From Pseudomonadota bacterium (GTDB lineage: Bacteria; Desulfobacterota; Desulfovibrionia; Desulfovibrionales; Desulfovibrionaceae): a stretch of 64,000 nucleotides of DNA. The stretch lies in NCBI GenBank assembly GCA_018816865.1, contig JAHIUW010000005.1:1-64000 (forward strand), read 5' to 3'. The notes beneath the pieces were generated by a model. The model was not told the DNA's origin, made no database searches, and saw only the letters and a program-made list of their open reading frames with translations. Position numbers and translations under genes: made by a program. Position 1 is the first letter of the stretch; every line of letters starts with the position of its first letter. Below are positions 44,079-52,107 of the stretch, piece after piece.

Positions 44079-44465
44079 ATGAACGTAAGAACCATCGTCA
44101 TCCTCGTCCTGGCCGGGCTCCTGACCGTGCTCTTTCTGGGCGTTGCCCAGTCCCAGGACGATATCGTGGATCTGAAGGCGGATGCCTTCATCAATCATAC
44201 CCGCCCGGCGGCCTTGTTTGCGCATGATGCGCATAATGAGAAGGCCGGAGTGGAAGAGTGCAACGCCTGCCATCACGTGTACGAGGACGGCAAATTCATG
44301 GAGGACGAGGACTCCGCCGGAACTCCGTGCTCCGACTGCCATGCGCTCAAGGCCCAAGGGCAGCAGCCCGGCCTCATGGTGGCCTATCACAAGATGTGCA
44401 AGGGCTGTCACGAATCCCAGGTCAAGGGCCCCATGGCCTGCGGCCAGTGCCACGTGAAGAACTAG
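44079..44465 (+). CDS. tmcA: Tmc complex subunit A, type II tetraheme cytochrome c3
   Basis: 128 aa from the ATG at 44079 (AGGAG, 7 nt); an ATG at 44073 is in frame. It has an N-terminal signal or anchor helix ([16 protein letters not shown]) and four haem motifs: CNACH, CSDCH, CKGCH and CGQCH. Further histidines (FINHTR, FAHDAHN, HHVYE, YHKM) serve as sixth ligands. The protein is fairly acidic, as expected for the type II cytochrome c3 that takes electrons from periplasmic hydrogenase through type I c3. It is last of the tmc genes. Confidence 0.92.
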   Translation: MNVRTIVILVLAGLLTVLFLGVAQSQDDIVDLKADAFINHTRPAALFAHDAHNEKAGVEECNACHHVYEDGKFMEDEDSAGTPCSDCHALKAQGQQPGLMVAYHKMCKGCHESQVKGPMACGQCHVKN

Positions 44466-44508
44466 CCTCAGACGATTACCGTCGACCTTAACGACGGTCA
44501 ATGCATAG

Positions 44509-44549
44509 GCCCCACTCCGCGCGATGTCCCTCGTCGCGGGGTGGGGCCT
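44509..44549 (+). terminator. Terminator of the tmc operon
   Basis: A 14-bp stem, GGCCCCACTCCGCG with CGCGGGGTGGGGCC (one G-T wobble), followed by TTCATT. It lies 44 nt after tmcA and 22 nt from the convergent gene end. Confidence 0.75.
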
Positions 44550-44570
44550 TCATTGGATGGGCTTGGGGGA

Positions 44571-44918
44571 TTAGCCGAGCATACGCAGCCCCTCGAAGGG
44601 GTCATCGGGCATGCCGACGGTCATGAGTTTCCACATCCCGGAGCGGAAGAAGCAGGCCTCGAACAGGCCGCCGCAGTTGATCATCAGGCGCCCCTTGCCG
44701 TTCTTGCCAAGCACCCGGGAGAGCTCGTCGAAGATGGACGTCAGATCGGATGGCGAATCGCTGACACCCCTGGCGCCGCAGAGGTTGAGCACCCCCTTGT
44801 CCGCATCGAACTCAACGAGGTTGAACAGTCCTTTGAGATAGTCCTGGCGGTGGGCGAAGGCCTTTGTGTCCACACCCTGGAAGTTGCCGCAGTGCATGCT
44901 GCAGGTTTCTGAATGCAT
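44571..44918 (-). CDS. Hypothetical protein, 115 aa
   Basis: A soluble protein with five cysteines, including CSMHCG at the N-terminus and INCGGLFEACFF near the C-terminus. I do not recognise the family. It follows the DsrE-like gene on the same strand with a 37-nt gap, in a set with FadL and MarR, so it may share regulation and a sulfur- or lipid-related role (inference). Confidence 0.7.
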   Translation of the reverse strand: MHSETCSMHCGNFQGVDTKAFAHRQDYLKGLFNLVEFDADKGVLNLCGARGVSDSPSDLTSIFDELSRVLGKNGKGRLMINCGGLFEACFFRSGMWKLMTVGMPDDPFEGLRMLG

Positions 44919-44955
44919 TGTATGTATCCTCCATGGTTCTCTGTCGTCGGTTCGA

Positions 44956-45417
44956 CTAGGTGAACATGTTGATGGGGCATTCCTCGGCCAGCTTCAGATA
45001 GTCGGCTGCGTTCATGACACCCACATCTTCGATCAGGTCGTCCTTGGTCATCTTCATCATGTCCAGGGTCATGTGGCAAGCAACGACCTTGACACCCTCG
45101 ATCATGGCCATTTCCAGAAGATCGGCCACATCCGGGATGTTGGCCTCTTCGATCTGCTTCTTCATCATCGAGGTCGCGAGGTTGGACATGCCGGGGATTG
45201 CGCCCATGAATCCGGGCGGATGGAACTTCAGCTTTTCCAGATAGCCCTTCTTGATGATGTTGATGCCCATGAAGGTGTAGAACAAGGTGGCCTCGTGGCC
45301 CAGGCGCACGGCGTTCAACGCCAGCACAAGGGATGGATAGGCACCGTCCAGGGTCCCTCGGGAGCAGATGAAGGTGTACTTCTTCTTCTCGGTGGGGGTT
45401 GTGGTTGCAGCAGTCAT
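44956..45417 (-). CDS. DsrE/DsrF-like sulfur-relay family protein
   Basis: 153 aa. It has the DsrE/F/peroxiredoxin-like fold: TFICSRGTLDGAYPSLVLALNA at the N-terminus, ATLFYTFMGINIIKKG, and the single reactive-site region KVVACHMTLDMMKM near residue 120. Such proteins carry sulfur as persulfide or act as accessory factors in sulfur and disulfide metabolism of sulfate reducers. It lies 49 nt after the FadL-like gene. Confidence 0.85.
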   Translation of the reverse strand: MTAATTTPTEKKKYTFICSRGTLDGAYPSLVLALNAVRLGHEATLFYTFMGINIIKKGYLEKLKFHPPGFMGAIPGMSNLATSMMKKQIEEANIPDVADLLEMAMIEGVKVVACHMTLDMMKMTKDDLIEDVGVMNAADYLKLAEECPINMFT

Positions 45418-45466
45418 GAGTGTTCCTCCTTGGCGGCGTTCGCCGCTTGTGATTCTTGGATTGAGT

Positions 45467-46714
45467 CTAGAACAGCCAGCTTACGCCGATGCCGACGCTG
45501 TCCTCGTAGAGGGTGGACTTGATGGACGCTGGATTGCCCGCGGCATCCGTTCCACTCACTGAAACCGAGTTCTCGAAGGCGTGCATGTAGGACATGTCCA
45601 CGGCAAAGCGGTCGCTGACATTCCAGGTGGCCCCGAGGGTCACGTGGTGTTCGACGATGGCCGGGAAGCCGACCAGCCGGAAGGTCTCGTAGTAGTAGCG
45701 GGGCAGGCCCTTGTCCTGCACATAGACGGTCTCGGCTCCATTGAAGTTGTCGTTCAGGCCCACGGGGCTGGTGGCGTAGTTGTAGCCCGCCCTGAGCACC
45801 ACCGAGTCGAAGCCCCGGTACTGTGCGCCGATGTTGAAGACCCATTGGTCCTTCCAGTCAAAGTCCTTGTAGCCCGTGGCGTCGCCCCAGTTGACCCACT
45901 TGACGTCGGTCTCGACAAGCCAGGTCATGTTCGGTTCCCAGGCCACTCCTGCACCGACGATCTGTGGGGATTCGAGCTTCAGGCCGTCCATGACGCCGTC
46001 GCTGTTGAAATCCGAGACACCCTTGTGGTTGATCTCCTGGGCGGAGATATAGGTCATGCCCAGCGAGATTTCATCGGTGGGCTTGAAGATGATGCCCGGC
46101 TGGAAGCCCAGTGTCATACCGTCCTTGGGGCCGTTGCCCAGGTCCAGCGAGGCGTAGTGGATGTGCATGGCTAGGCCGACGGAAAGCTTGTCGTTGACGC
46201 GGTAGCTGACGGCCGGTGCGACCTTCATGCGTTGCAGGTCGGTGAAAGTGCCCGTGGCCTGGGGAAAACCACCGGTCTTGGAATCCAGTGCCGTGTCCCG
46301 GTAGTCCACGCCCATGCCGGAGGCTCCGTAGGCCGCCAGCCCGATGCGCCAGTCATTATTTAATGAATAGGACAGGGCGGCGGTGGGAATGGGGTAGACC
46401 TTCTCTTCGCTCTTGGCGGAGAAGGTGCCGTTGCCGTTGGTGACTTCAGACTTTACCGTTGGCTTGAAGAGCGTCACCGAGGCCGAGACATGGCTGCTGG
46501 GGCAGTATGGGCCGAAGCACATGGCTGCCGGATTGGCGAAGACCGCGCTGGCCGAATCCTGTGGGGAGGCAATGCCTACACCACCCATGGCCCGTGAAAC
46601 CGGGCCAACGCTGATCAGGTTATCGCCGTTGGTGGCCTGGGCCGGTGATGGAGCCATCAGCAGGCCGAGCAGCATGGCCAAAACAATGATCAATCTCGAT
46701 GTCCTCATTCCCAT
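45467..46714 (-). CDS. FadL/OmpP1-type outer-membrane transport protein
   Basis: 415 aa with a signal peptide (LIIVLAMLLGLLMAPSPAQA). The mature N-terminus, VSRAMGGVGIASPQDSASAVFANPAAM, is the hallmark of FadL-type porins. The C-terminus, VGIGVSWLF, ends in Phe as expected for an outer-membrane beta-barrel. It takes up hydrophobic compounds such as long-chain fatty acids or aromatics. A MarR regulator lies 141 nt upstream on the same strand. An acyl-CoA ligase at 52108 could act on the imported fatty acid. Confidence 0.9.
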   Translation of the reverse strand: MGMRTSRLIIVLAMLLGLLMAPSPAQATNGDNLISVGPVSRAMGGVGIASPQDSASAVFANPAAMCFGPYCPSSHVSASVTLFKPTVKSEVTNGNGTFSAKSEEKVYPIPTAALSYSLNNDWRIGLAAYGASGMGVDYRDTALDSKTGGFPQATGTFTDLQRMKVAPAVSYRVNDKLSVGLAMHIHYASLDLGNGPKDGMTLGFQPGIIFKPTDEISLGMTYISAQEINHKGVSDFNSDGVMDGLKLESPQIVGAGVAWEPNMTWLVETDVKWVNWGDATGYKDFDWKDQWVFNIGAQYRGFDSVVLRAGYNYATSPVGLNDNFNGAETVYVQDKGLPRYYYETFRLVGFPAIVEHHVTLGATWNVSDRFAVDMSYMHAFENSVSVSGTDAAGNPASIKSTLYEDSVGIGVSWLF

Positions 46715-46855
46715 ACCCTCCTATGAAAGTGAAGCGGCGGAGCTTGTGGCTTGCCTGGATCTCCTTGGAACGATGATTGTTGACTCCGTTAACATTTGAC
46801 GGTGTGAACATTATCGGTAAAGTAAACCATACATCATTACTAGTAGTCTATGCAA

Positions 46856-47332
46856 TCAGATCAAGGAATCTTTGACTGCTTCCATGGACAGTTTCAATGA
46901 CCCCAGGGCGTTGATCAGGGTGTGCCGCTGTTCCTGGCTGAACTGTTCGAGCACGCTGCGATGGTTTTCGGTCATGAACGCGGTGATTTCCTCCAGTTGC
47001 TGCTTTCCCTCGGGGGTCAGGCTCAAGAGGGAGATGCGCGAGTCTTCCGGGTCCGAGGTGCGCTTGACTAGGCCCCTTTTGCGCAGGCCGTCGACGATGC
47101 GTGTGACTCGGCTCTTGGCCACGTTCATGCGCAGGGCGATGCCCTTTGGGGTCAGGTAGCGCTCGTCCGTGAACAGCAATAGGCAGCGCAGCTCCGCGTC
47201 GGGCAGTGCGAACCTCTCGCACTGGTATTGGGTGCGTTCCTGGCAGCAGCGCATCAGCGAGATCATCAGGTCTCTGAATTGATCGAGTTGGTCCGTGCCG
47301 ATATCGCTGGAAGACTGACTATCTTTGTTCAT
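46856..47332 (-). CDS. MarR-family transcriptional regulator
   Basis: 158 aa from the ATG at 47332 (162 from 47344). The winged helix-turn-helix is seen in LTPKGIALRMNVAKSRVTRIVDGLRKRGLVKRTSDPEDSR (positions about 65-105, read in parts), with the wing sequence typical of MarR. Its position upstream of the FadL-DsrE group suggests it controls them in response to a hydrophobic ligand. Confidence 0.9.
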   Translation of the reverse strand: MNKDSQSSSDIGTDQLDQFRDLMISLMRCCQERTQYQCERFALPDAELRCLLLFTDERYLTPKGIALRMNVAKSRVTRIVDGLRKRGLVKRTSDPEDSRISLLSLTPEGKQQLEEITAFMTENHRSVLEQFSQEQRHTLINALGSLKLSMEAVKDSLI

Positions 47333-47344
47333 GGTATTAACCAT
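47331..47344. promoter_or_regulatory. Palindrome over the marR start codons
   Basis: ATGGT-ATTA-ACCAT, a perfect 5-bp inverted repeat with a 4-nt spacer, spans the two candidate start codons of the MarR gene. It is a possible autoregulatory operator. It is short, and part of the match follows from the start codons themselves. Confidence 0.25.
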
Positions 47345-47574
47345 AGCTGTTTTCAGATAGAAGTCAACCCTTCAAGCACGACAATCCTGAGCATGATATC
47401 AGTCTCCATAAACCTCGGGGGTTTTAGACTTGAAACCGGCGGGGGACGTCCTGATGAGTGGCTTGTTTAGCGGCGTGATTCCAGTCGGTTAATGATTTGC
47501 TGGTCCGGCTCAAGAAATGCGTTGACAAGTTGAAGGCAGATAGCTAAACACTGTTCTCCCGAATGAGGGGCGTC

Positions 47575-47650
47575 GGGCGGGTAGCTCAGCTGGGAGAGCA
47601 TCGGCCTTACAAGCCGAGGGTCACAGGTTCGAGCCCTGTTCCGCCTACCA
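47575..47650 (+). tRNA. tRNA-Val (anticodon TAC)
   Basis: A 76-nt cloverleaf with encoded CCA. The acceptor stem is GGGCGGG with TCCGCCT (two G-U pairs), the D-arm TAGCTCAG is typical, the anticodon loop is CTTACAA and the T-arm is GGTTCGAGCC. A TTGACA at 47522-47527 with a weak -10 (TAAACA) 17 nt later may be its promoter. Confidence 0.95.
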
Positions 47651-47670
47651 CATCATTCCGGGAAAAGAGC

Positions 47671-47747
<77 letters not shown>

Positions 47748-47760
47748 AACTGACAAACTT

Positions 47761-47785
47761 GGGCCTGGGAAACCAGGCCCATTTT
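47761..47785 (+). terminator. Terminator after the first tRNA-Asp
   Basis: GGGCCTGG-GAAA-CCAGGCCC, a perfect 8-bp stem, followed by ATTTTC. Confidence 0.75.
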
Positions 47786-47944
47786 CGCCCCAAGCTTTGT
47801 GCGGGGGTTTGGGGTCCCATATAAGTGACCCGTCAACGGGGTGTGGACTTCCAGGGGGAGTCCATGGTCATCGGACCATAGCCCTGCAGAACCGCTCATG
47901 CGACTTGTCGCGTGCATGTTCGTCCCGCCAAATTGATATATAGC

Positions 47945-48021
<77 letters not shown>

Positions 48022-48058
48022 CGTTAATCCCCGCCTATGACAAGGCGATACCATTATA

Positions 48059-48090
48059 AGGCCCGAGGAAGTAATTCCTCGGGCCTTTAT
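48059..48090 (+). terminator. Terminator after tRNA-Asp copy 2
   Basis: AGGCCCGAGGAA-GTAA-TTCCTCGGGCCT followed by TTAT. The 36-nt core, 48060-48095, is repeated exactly at 49903-49938. Confidence 0.85.
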
Positions 48091-48285
48091 GCGTTGTGCG
48101 GGGTGGATAGAACTGCATGGGGCATGTGGCTTTTGGTTTGCTGGTCCAGACTGCTGCACCATGCGGTTCTTTAGGCCGTCGTAACTTCATGGAACCCTTG
48201 ATTCTGAGTGAGAAGCCAAGCAATTCTGGTTGGCTGGGGTTATTTATTTGTGTATAGAGGGTTTCAAAATGAAGGGGGAGGAGGA

Positions 48286-49857
48286 ATGAACAAATCATTC
48301 TGGTTGGTGCTGTTTCTGTGCGTCGTCTGTGCCCTTGGCGGGTATTATCTTGGGACAGAGTCCGGGACGGAGATGTTCCAACATGCTTTTCCGCAGTCTA
48401 TGACGGAATTCTTCCAACAAGCCTCCCCACAGTCCGAATCTGAAAAGTCCCAGCAAGATTTGTTACAGGCCAATCAGCAGAGAGGGTCCTCCCAGGTAGA
48501 GATCTCCCAAGAGGGGGACATGGTGACGATGACGATGACTCCACACCAGATGGGAAATTTTCAAAGCGAGGCAACGGCATCTGCTTCCCGTAAGACTGAT
48601 GCCCTCGTTTCCGAGGATTCAGCCGTCATCGTCAAGGCAATATCCTCTCCTGCCAGGGCTGCAGCAGTCATTGTTGCCGATGAAGGGGACTTCAGGGTCC
48701 CTGTGGTCTTGTCCGCTGGGCAGTCCATAAAACCCGGATCCGAGGTCCATGTTGTTTCAGGATATCGCAAGGAAGGGAGCGTCGAGATTATTGTCGATCG
48801 CCCCGGCAAAGACGTTTTGCTCGTACTCGCGGCCTACGAACCGGTTCATTGGATGGTGCGCAAGGAAAACGCGTTGTCCGTGGCTGTTCTGACAGGCGGA
48901 TATAATCAGCAGGCCGTCAGTGCCGAGGACGATATCAGCGTCTATGTGCTCGGGAACGGGCGTGCCCTTGGCTGGATTAAATCCATTGAGGATGTCAGCT
49001 TCGTTCGGATGCTGAACGTGCTTCAGCAACAGATCGGGGTCGGAAGCGTGCACTCGTTTACCCCGTTTCCTAGACAGAGGGGGCGGACCGAGGTCACGAT
49101 CACGGGTATTTCGACTGATGCTCGTTTGGCGAGGGATTGGCCGCAGGTTGAGAAAGGGCCTACGTTGACGTTCATGATGCCCGGGGGAGGTGGCGACGTG
49201 AAGTGGACCCCCGCAGGGCCTGTGGAGGATGCGTCCCCTCTTGTTCTTGCGGGTGAACAGAAAACGCTGGCCTTGGGTGATGGCCTCGTTGTGACCAAGG
49301 ACAATTACGAAATTCAATTGACCGACAAGCAAGGGACTTCCACTCCGTATCCGCTTCCAGCCAATTTTCCCCGTTTCAGTTGGGCCAAGGCCATGGCGTA
49401 TTCCTCCCCAAAGGGAATCTTGGCCATTGCCTCCTTTGGTGGGGAGGGATTCTTCTATCGTTTCGATGTGCACGCGCGAAAATGGATCGATGTCAGAAGT
49501 TTGAACAACCTGGATATCGACAGTTTGGTGTATGATCCTTTGACTCAAGGGTTTGTTGGAACGGGTAGCATGACCCCCACTCTTGTTGAATTTTCCTGCG
49601 AGGGGCAGCCCATTCAACAGCATCAGCTCAACAACGATATGCTGCCAGGTCTCTCCCGCATGTCCAATCTTGAAAGTGGGCAAGGTGCAGGAGTGATCGT
49701 CCTCCCTTTGAAGACTCATCTGATCATCGCCAAGTCGGAACACGGTTCGAGGTCCATGCCTTCTTTTGGGACAAGCCGGACTGGATTTCGTGTTAAGGCG
49801 CTTTGGGTGGTGGATAGAAAGACGGGGCGAGGGACTCTGACCTACAGAAACGACTGA
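48286..49857 (+). CDS. Hypothetical membrane-anchored or secreted protein, 523 aa
   Basis: The start is fixed by GGAGGAGGA before the ATG. An N-terminal hydrophobic helix (SFWLVLFLCVVCALGGYYLG) is a signal or anchor. It is followed by a Gln/Ser-rich spacer with EFFQQASPQSESEKSQQ, then a large mixed alpha/beta region. Segments such as VLVLAAYEPVHWMVRKEN and ISVYVLGNGRALGW recall putative secreted binding domains, but I recognise no family. Base composition is more even than in its neighbours, and the gene is flanked by two identical terminators. Both hint at late arrival (inference). Confidence 0.75.
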   Translation: MNKSFWLVLFLCVVCALGGYYLGTESGTEMFQHAFPQSMTEFFQQASPQSESEKSQQDLLQANQQRGSSQVEISQEGDMVTMTMTPHQMGNFQSEATASASRKTDALVSEDSAVIVKAISSPARAAAVIVADEGDFRVPVVLSAGQSIKPGSEVHVVSGYRKEGSVEIIVDRPGKDVLLVLAAYEPVHWMVRKENALSVAVLTGGYNQQAVSAEDDISVYVLGNGRALGWIKSIEDVSFVRMLNVLQQQIGVGSVHSFTPFPRQRGRTEVTITGISTDARLARDWPQVEKGPTLTFMMPGGGGDVKWTPAGPVEDASPLVLAGEQKTLALGDGLVVTKDNYEIQLTDKQGTSTPYPLPANFPRFSWAKAMAYSSPKGILAIASFGGEGFFYRFDVHARKWIDVRSLNNLDIDSLVYDPLTQGFVGTGSMTPTLVEFSCEGQPIQQHQLNNDMLPGLSRMSNLESGQGAGVIVLPLKTHLIIAKSEHGSRSMPSFGTSRTGFRVKALWVVDRKTGRGTLTYRND

Positions 49858-49902
49858 TGCTCTGATCTGCATTCCGGCCATGGTCTGGCAAACCTTTTCA
49901 GG

Positions 49903-49932
49903 GCCCGAGGAAGTAATTCCTCGGGCCTTTAT
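49903..49932 (+). terminator. Terminator after the 523-aa gene, duplicate of the tRNA-Asp terminator
   Basis: The same GGCCCGAGGAA-GTAA-TTCCTCGGGCC stem with TTTA as at 48060-48089, 45 nt after the stop. The exact match runs on to 49938. Confidence 0.85.
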
Positions 49933-50036
49933 GCGTTTGCGGCGAGAGGTGCTGGACCGTTCCCCTTGGCCTTGATCCCCGGTTCCAGTATGCTGGCAAT
50001 ACTTTTTCATCTGCATTGCCCACCAAGGAGGAGGTG

Positions 50037-50639
50037 ATGATCATTGCCTGGATCAATTTCGCGGTGCTGCTCGGCTGTGCCTTGGCTATGCTCTACCTCT
50101 ACGAGCACAGCGCCGCCCCGGCGGTTAGGGAGCGGTTGACTGGCGACCCGGAAGCTTACGTCCAATGCGGGCGGCTGCGGCGGTTGGTCATGATCCCCAT
50201 GAGTTTGAGCGTTGTCTGCTTCGCGGTCTATCGTTTTTTCCCGTTGCCTGTGCCTTTGCCCGAATATTTTCCCTGGTCCTGGTGGGTCTCCCTGGTCTTG
50301 GCCCTGCTGCTGATGGTTCCAGCGGGGGCGGTGATGTTGGCCGGGATTCGTGCCGCCGGGAAGGAGGCCATGAGCCCCCAGAAGGGCCAGGGCTTGTTCG
50401 GCGGCATCTACAGCCGGATACGCCACCCGCAGTTCTACGAGGTCTTCGGCTGGTGGGCATTGGCCCTGGTGCTGCATTCGCCGTTTCTGTTCCTGTTCTC
50501 CTTTTTCTACTTGCCCATCTGGTTGATGATGGTCCAGGCCGAGGAACGTGACCTCGTGCTGCGCCACGGTGACGTCTACGTTGACTACTACCGTCGCACG
50601 GGGGCGTTTGTGCCGCGTCGCGACAGGCGCGAACCCTAG
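50037..50639 (+). CDS. Isoprenylcysteine carboxyl methyltransferase-like membrane protein
   Basis: 200 aa with four or five membrane helices. The C-terminal part carries the ICMT/phospholipid methyltransferase signature GGIYSRIRHPQFYEVFG, then MVQAEERDLVLRHGDVYVDY. These enzymes use SAM at the membrane; bacterial substrates are mostly unknown. The ATG at 50037 follows AAGGAGGAGGTG. Confidence 0.85.
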   Translation: MIIAWINFAVLLGCALAMLYLYEHSAAPAVRERLTGDPEAYVQCGRLRRLVMIPMSLSVVCFAVYRFFPLPVPLPEYFPWSWWVSLVLALLLMVPAGAVMLAGIRAAGKEAMSPQKGQGLFGGIYSRIRHPQFYEVFGWWALALVLHSPFLFLFSFFYLPIWLMMVQAEERDLVLRHGDVYVDYYRRTGAFVPRRDRREP

Positions 50640-50715
50640 GGGCAGCTCCGCGCGTTCGGCAAGAGCTTGAGACAAGACTGAACGGCAAGGGGCGGTTCCA
50701 CGGGAAGGCCTCGCG

Positions 50716-50778
50716 CGCCGGGATACGACCAACAGCCGCCGGGAAACGAGCAATCGTCGCCGGGTAACGACCAACAGC
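50716..50778. repeat. Three tandem 21-bp repeats upstream of a GNAT gene
   Basis: Three consecutive copies, at 50716-50736, 50737-50757 and 50758-50778, each starting CGCCGGG and containing ACGA. Copies 1 and 3 differ at one position. They end 12 nt before the TTG start of the GNAT and are in its frame without a stop. Confidence 0.85.
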
Positions 50779-50790
50779 AGGGGAGGGGGA

Positions 50791-51639
50791 TTGCAGGACG
50801 ACTACACCATCCGAATCATGGGCGCGGAGGAGGTCTCTCTGGCCGTCGAGTGGGCGGCCGGCGAGGGCTGGAATCCCGGACTGCATGATGCCGGCCTGTT
50901 TTTCTCGGCAGATCCGCAGGGATTTCTCGTGGGGCTCTTGGACGGCGAGCCCATCGCCACGATTTCGGCGGTGAAATATGGCGGGTGCTTCGGGTTTGTC
51001 GGCTTCTACATCGTCAGGCCGGACCAGCGGGGCAAGGGCTACGGCATCCGGATTTGGGACGCCGCCATGCAGTCCCTTGCCGGGCGGACCGTTGGGCTGG
51101 ATGGGGTCATGGCCCAGCAGGACAACTACAGAAAATCCGGATTCGAATTGGCCTACAGCAATGTCCGCTACGCAGGCAGATGCACAGGCCAGGCCCCCGC
51201 GCATCCCGGAATTGTCGATCTTTCCAGCCTGCCGGTGTACCGCGTGCAAGCCTATGATCGACCGTTTTTTCCGGATGACAGGTCGCTCTTCATCCATTCG
51301 TGGATCAACCAGCCCGAGGGCAAAGCCCTGGGCATGATGGTCGATGACGAACTGGCGGGCTACGGCGTGATCAGGAAATGCCGACAGGGATACAAGATCG
51401 GGCCGCTTTTTGCCGATGATGAGAACAGCGCACACGCCCTGTTCCTGGCGCTTCAGTCGGAATACTCCCCTGACGAACCGCTCTATCTGGATGTGCCCCA
51501 GGTCCACCCGCAGGCCGTCTCCCTGGCGCAAGACCACGGTATGACATCGGATTTCGAGACGGCCAGGATGTACGCGGGAGAGATTCCACACTTGTCCGTG
51601 GAGCGCACCTTCGGGGTTACGACCTTTGAGCTGGGTTGA
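50791..51639 (+). CDS. GNAT family N-acetyltransferase (tandem domain)
   Basis: 282 aa from a TTG behind a strong GGGGAGGGGGA site. The N-terminal GNAT half has the acetyl-CoA motif IVRPDQRGKGYGIRIWDAAM (about residues 72-91). The C-terminal half, with DDELAGYGVIRKCRQGYKIGPLFADD, is of the type seen in bacterial two-domain acetyltransferases. Substrate unknown. The open frame extends upstream through the 21-bp repeats but offers no earlier start codon. Confidence 0.85.
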   Translation: MQDDYTIRIMGAEEVSLAVEWAAGEGWNPGLHDAGLFFSADPQGFLVGLLDGEPIATISAVKYGGCFGFVGFYIVRPDQRGKGYGIRIWDAAMQSLAGRTVGLDGVMAQQDNYRKSGFELAYSNVRYAGRCTGQAPAHPGIVDLSSLPVYRVQAYDRPFFPDDRSLFIHSWINQPEGKALGMMVDDELAGYGVIRKCRQGYKIGPLFADDENSAHALFLALQSEYSPDEPLYLDVPQVHPQAVSLAQDHGMTSDFETARMYAGEIPHLSVERTFGVTTFELG

Positions 51640-52107
51640 TGGGGGCTGGTCTGCTGCATCATTCTCTTGGAGCGAGAACATCGCAAGGTCCGGACTGCAA
51701 TCCCCGGGCCTCGCTGCGTGTTGAGACCCCGAGAGGGATCATGAGCACAGCGGCGATCAGCAGGCCCGAGGTCCTGCGGGACAGGGTCTTGGCAAGCGCC
51801 AGCGGCAGCACGCCTGAAGAGCTAAAGTTCGCGCCGCTGGGAAAGCGCCACTGGTTTGGAAAAGGCACGCTGAATCCAGGCCGCAAGGCAAGGAGAGGGC
51901 TTTTCGTTGGCAGGGAGTCTCCTTGTATCGGGTTCGACTATACAATTGCTGACAGATGATTTAAAGCCGCAGGGATGCGGAGACGCCGCCGTGCTGGGGT
52001 TGCGGTGGGACAAGGGGTAACGTCTTCCGCCAGTTATTCAGCCGCTACACCGTCGGAGTCGGATCGAATCCGCTTCCGGCGACAACGATTTTCTTCACGA
52101 GGAAGGC
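51640..52107. other. Gene-free stretch upstream of the acyl-CoA ligase
   Basis: 468 nt. A 107-codon frame (51636-51959) and minus-strand frames up to 75 codons are present, but none has a ribosome site or plausible composition. No clear promoter or repeat seen. Confidence 0.45.

Noticed and set aside
42600-44501. A 633-codon minus-strand ORF over tmcB and tmcA
   Set aside because: It is antisense to genes with clear FeS and haem motifs, and its translation is His/Val-rich without domains.
51636-51959. A 107-codon ORF after the second GNAT
   Set aside because: Overlaps the GNAT stop, with no domain and no conservation signal that can be seen.
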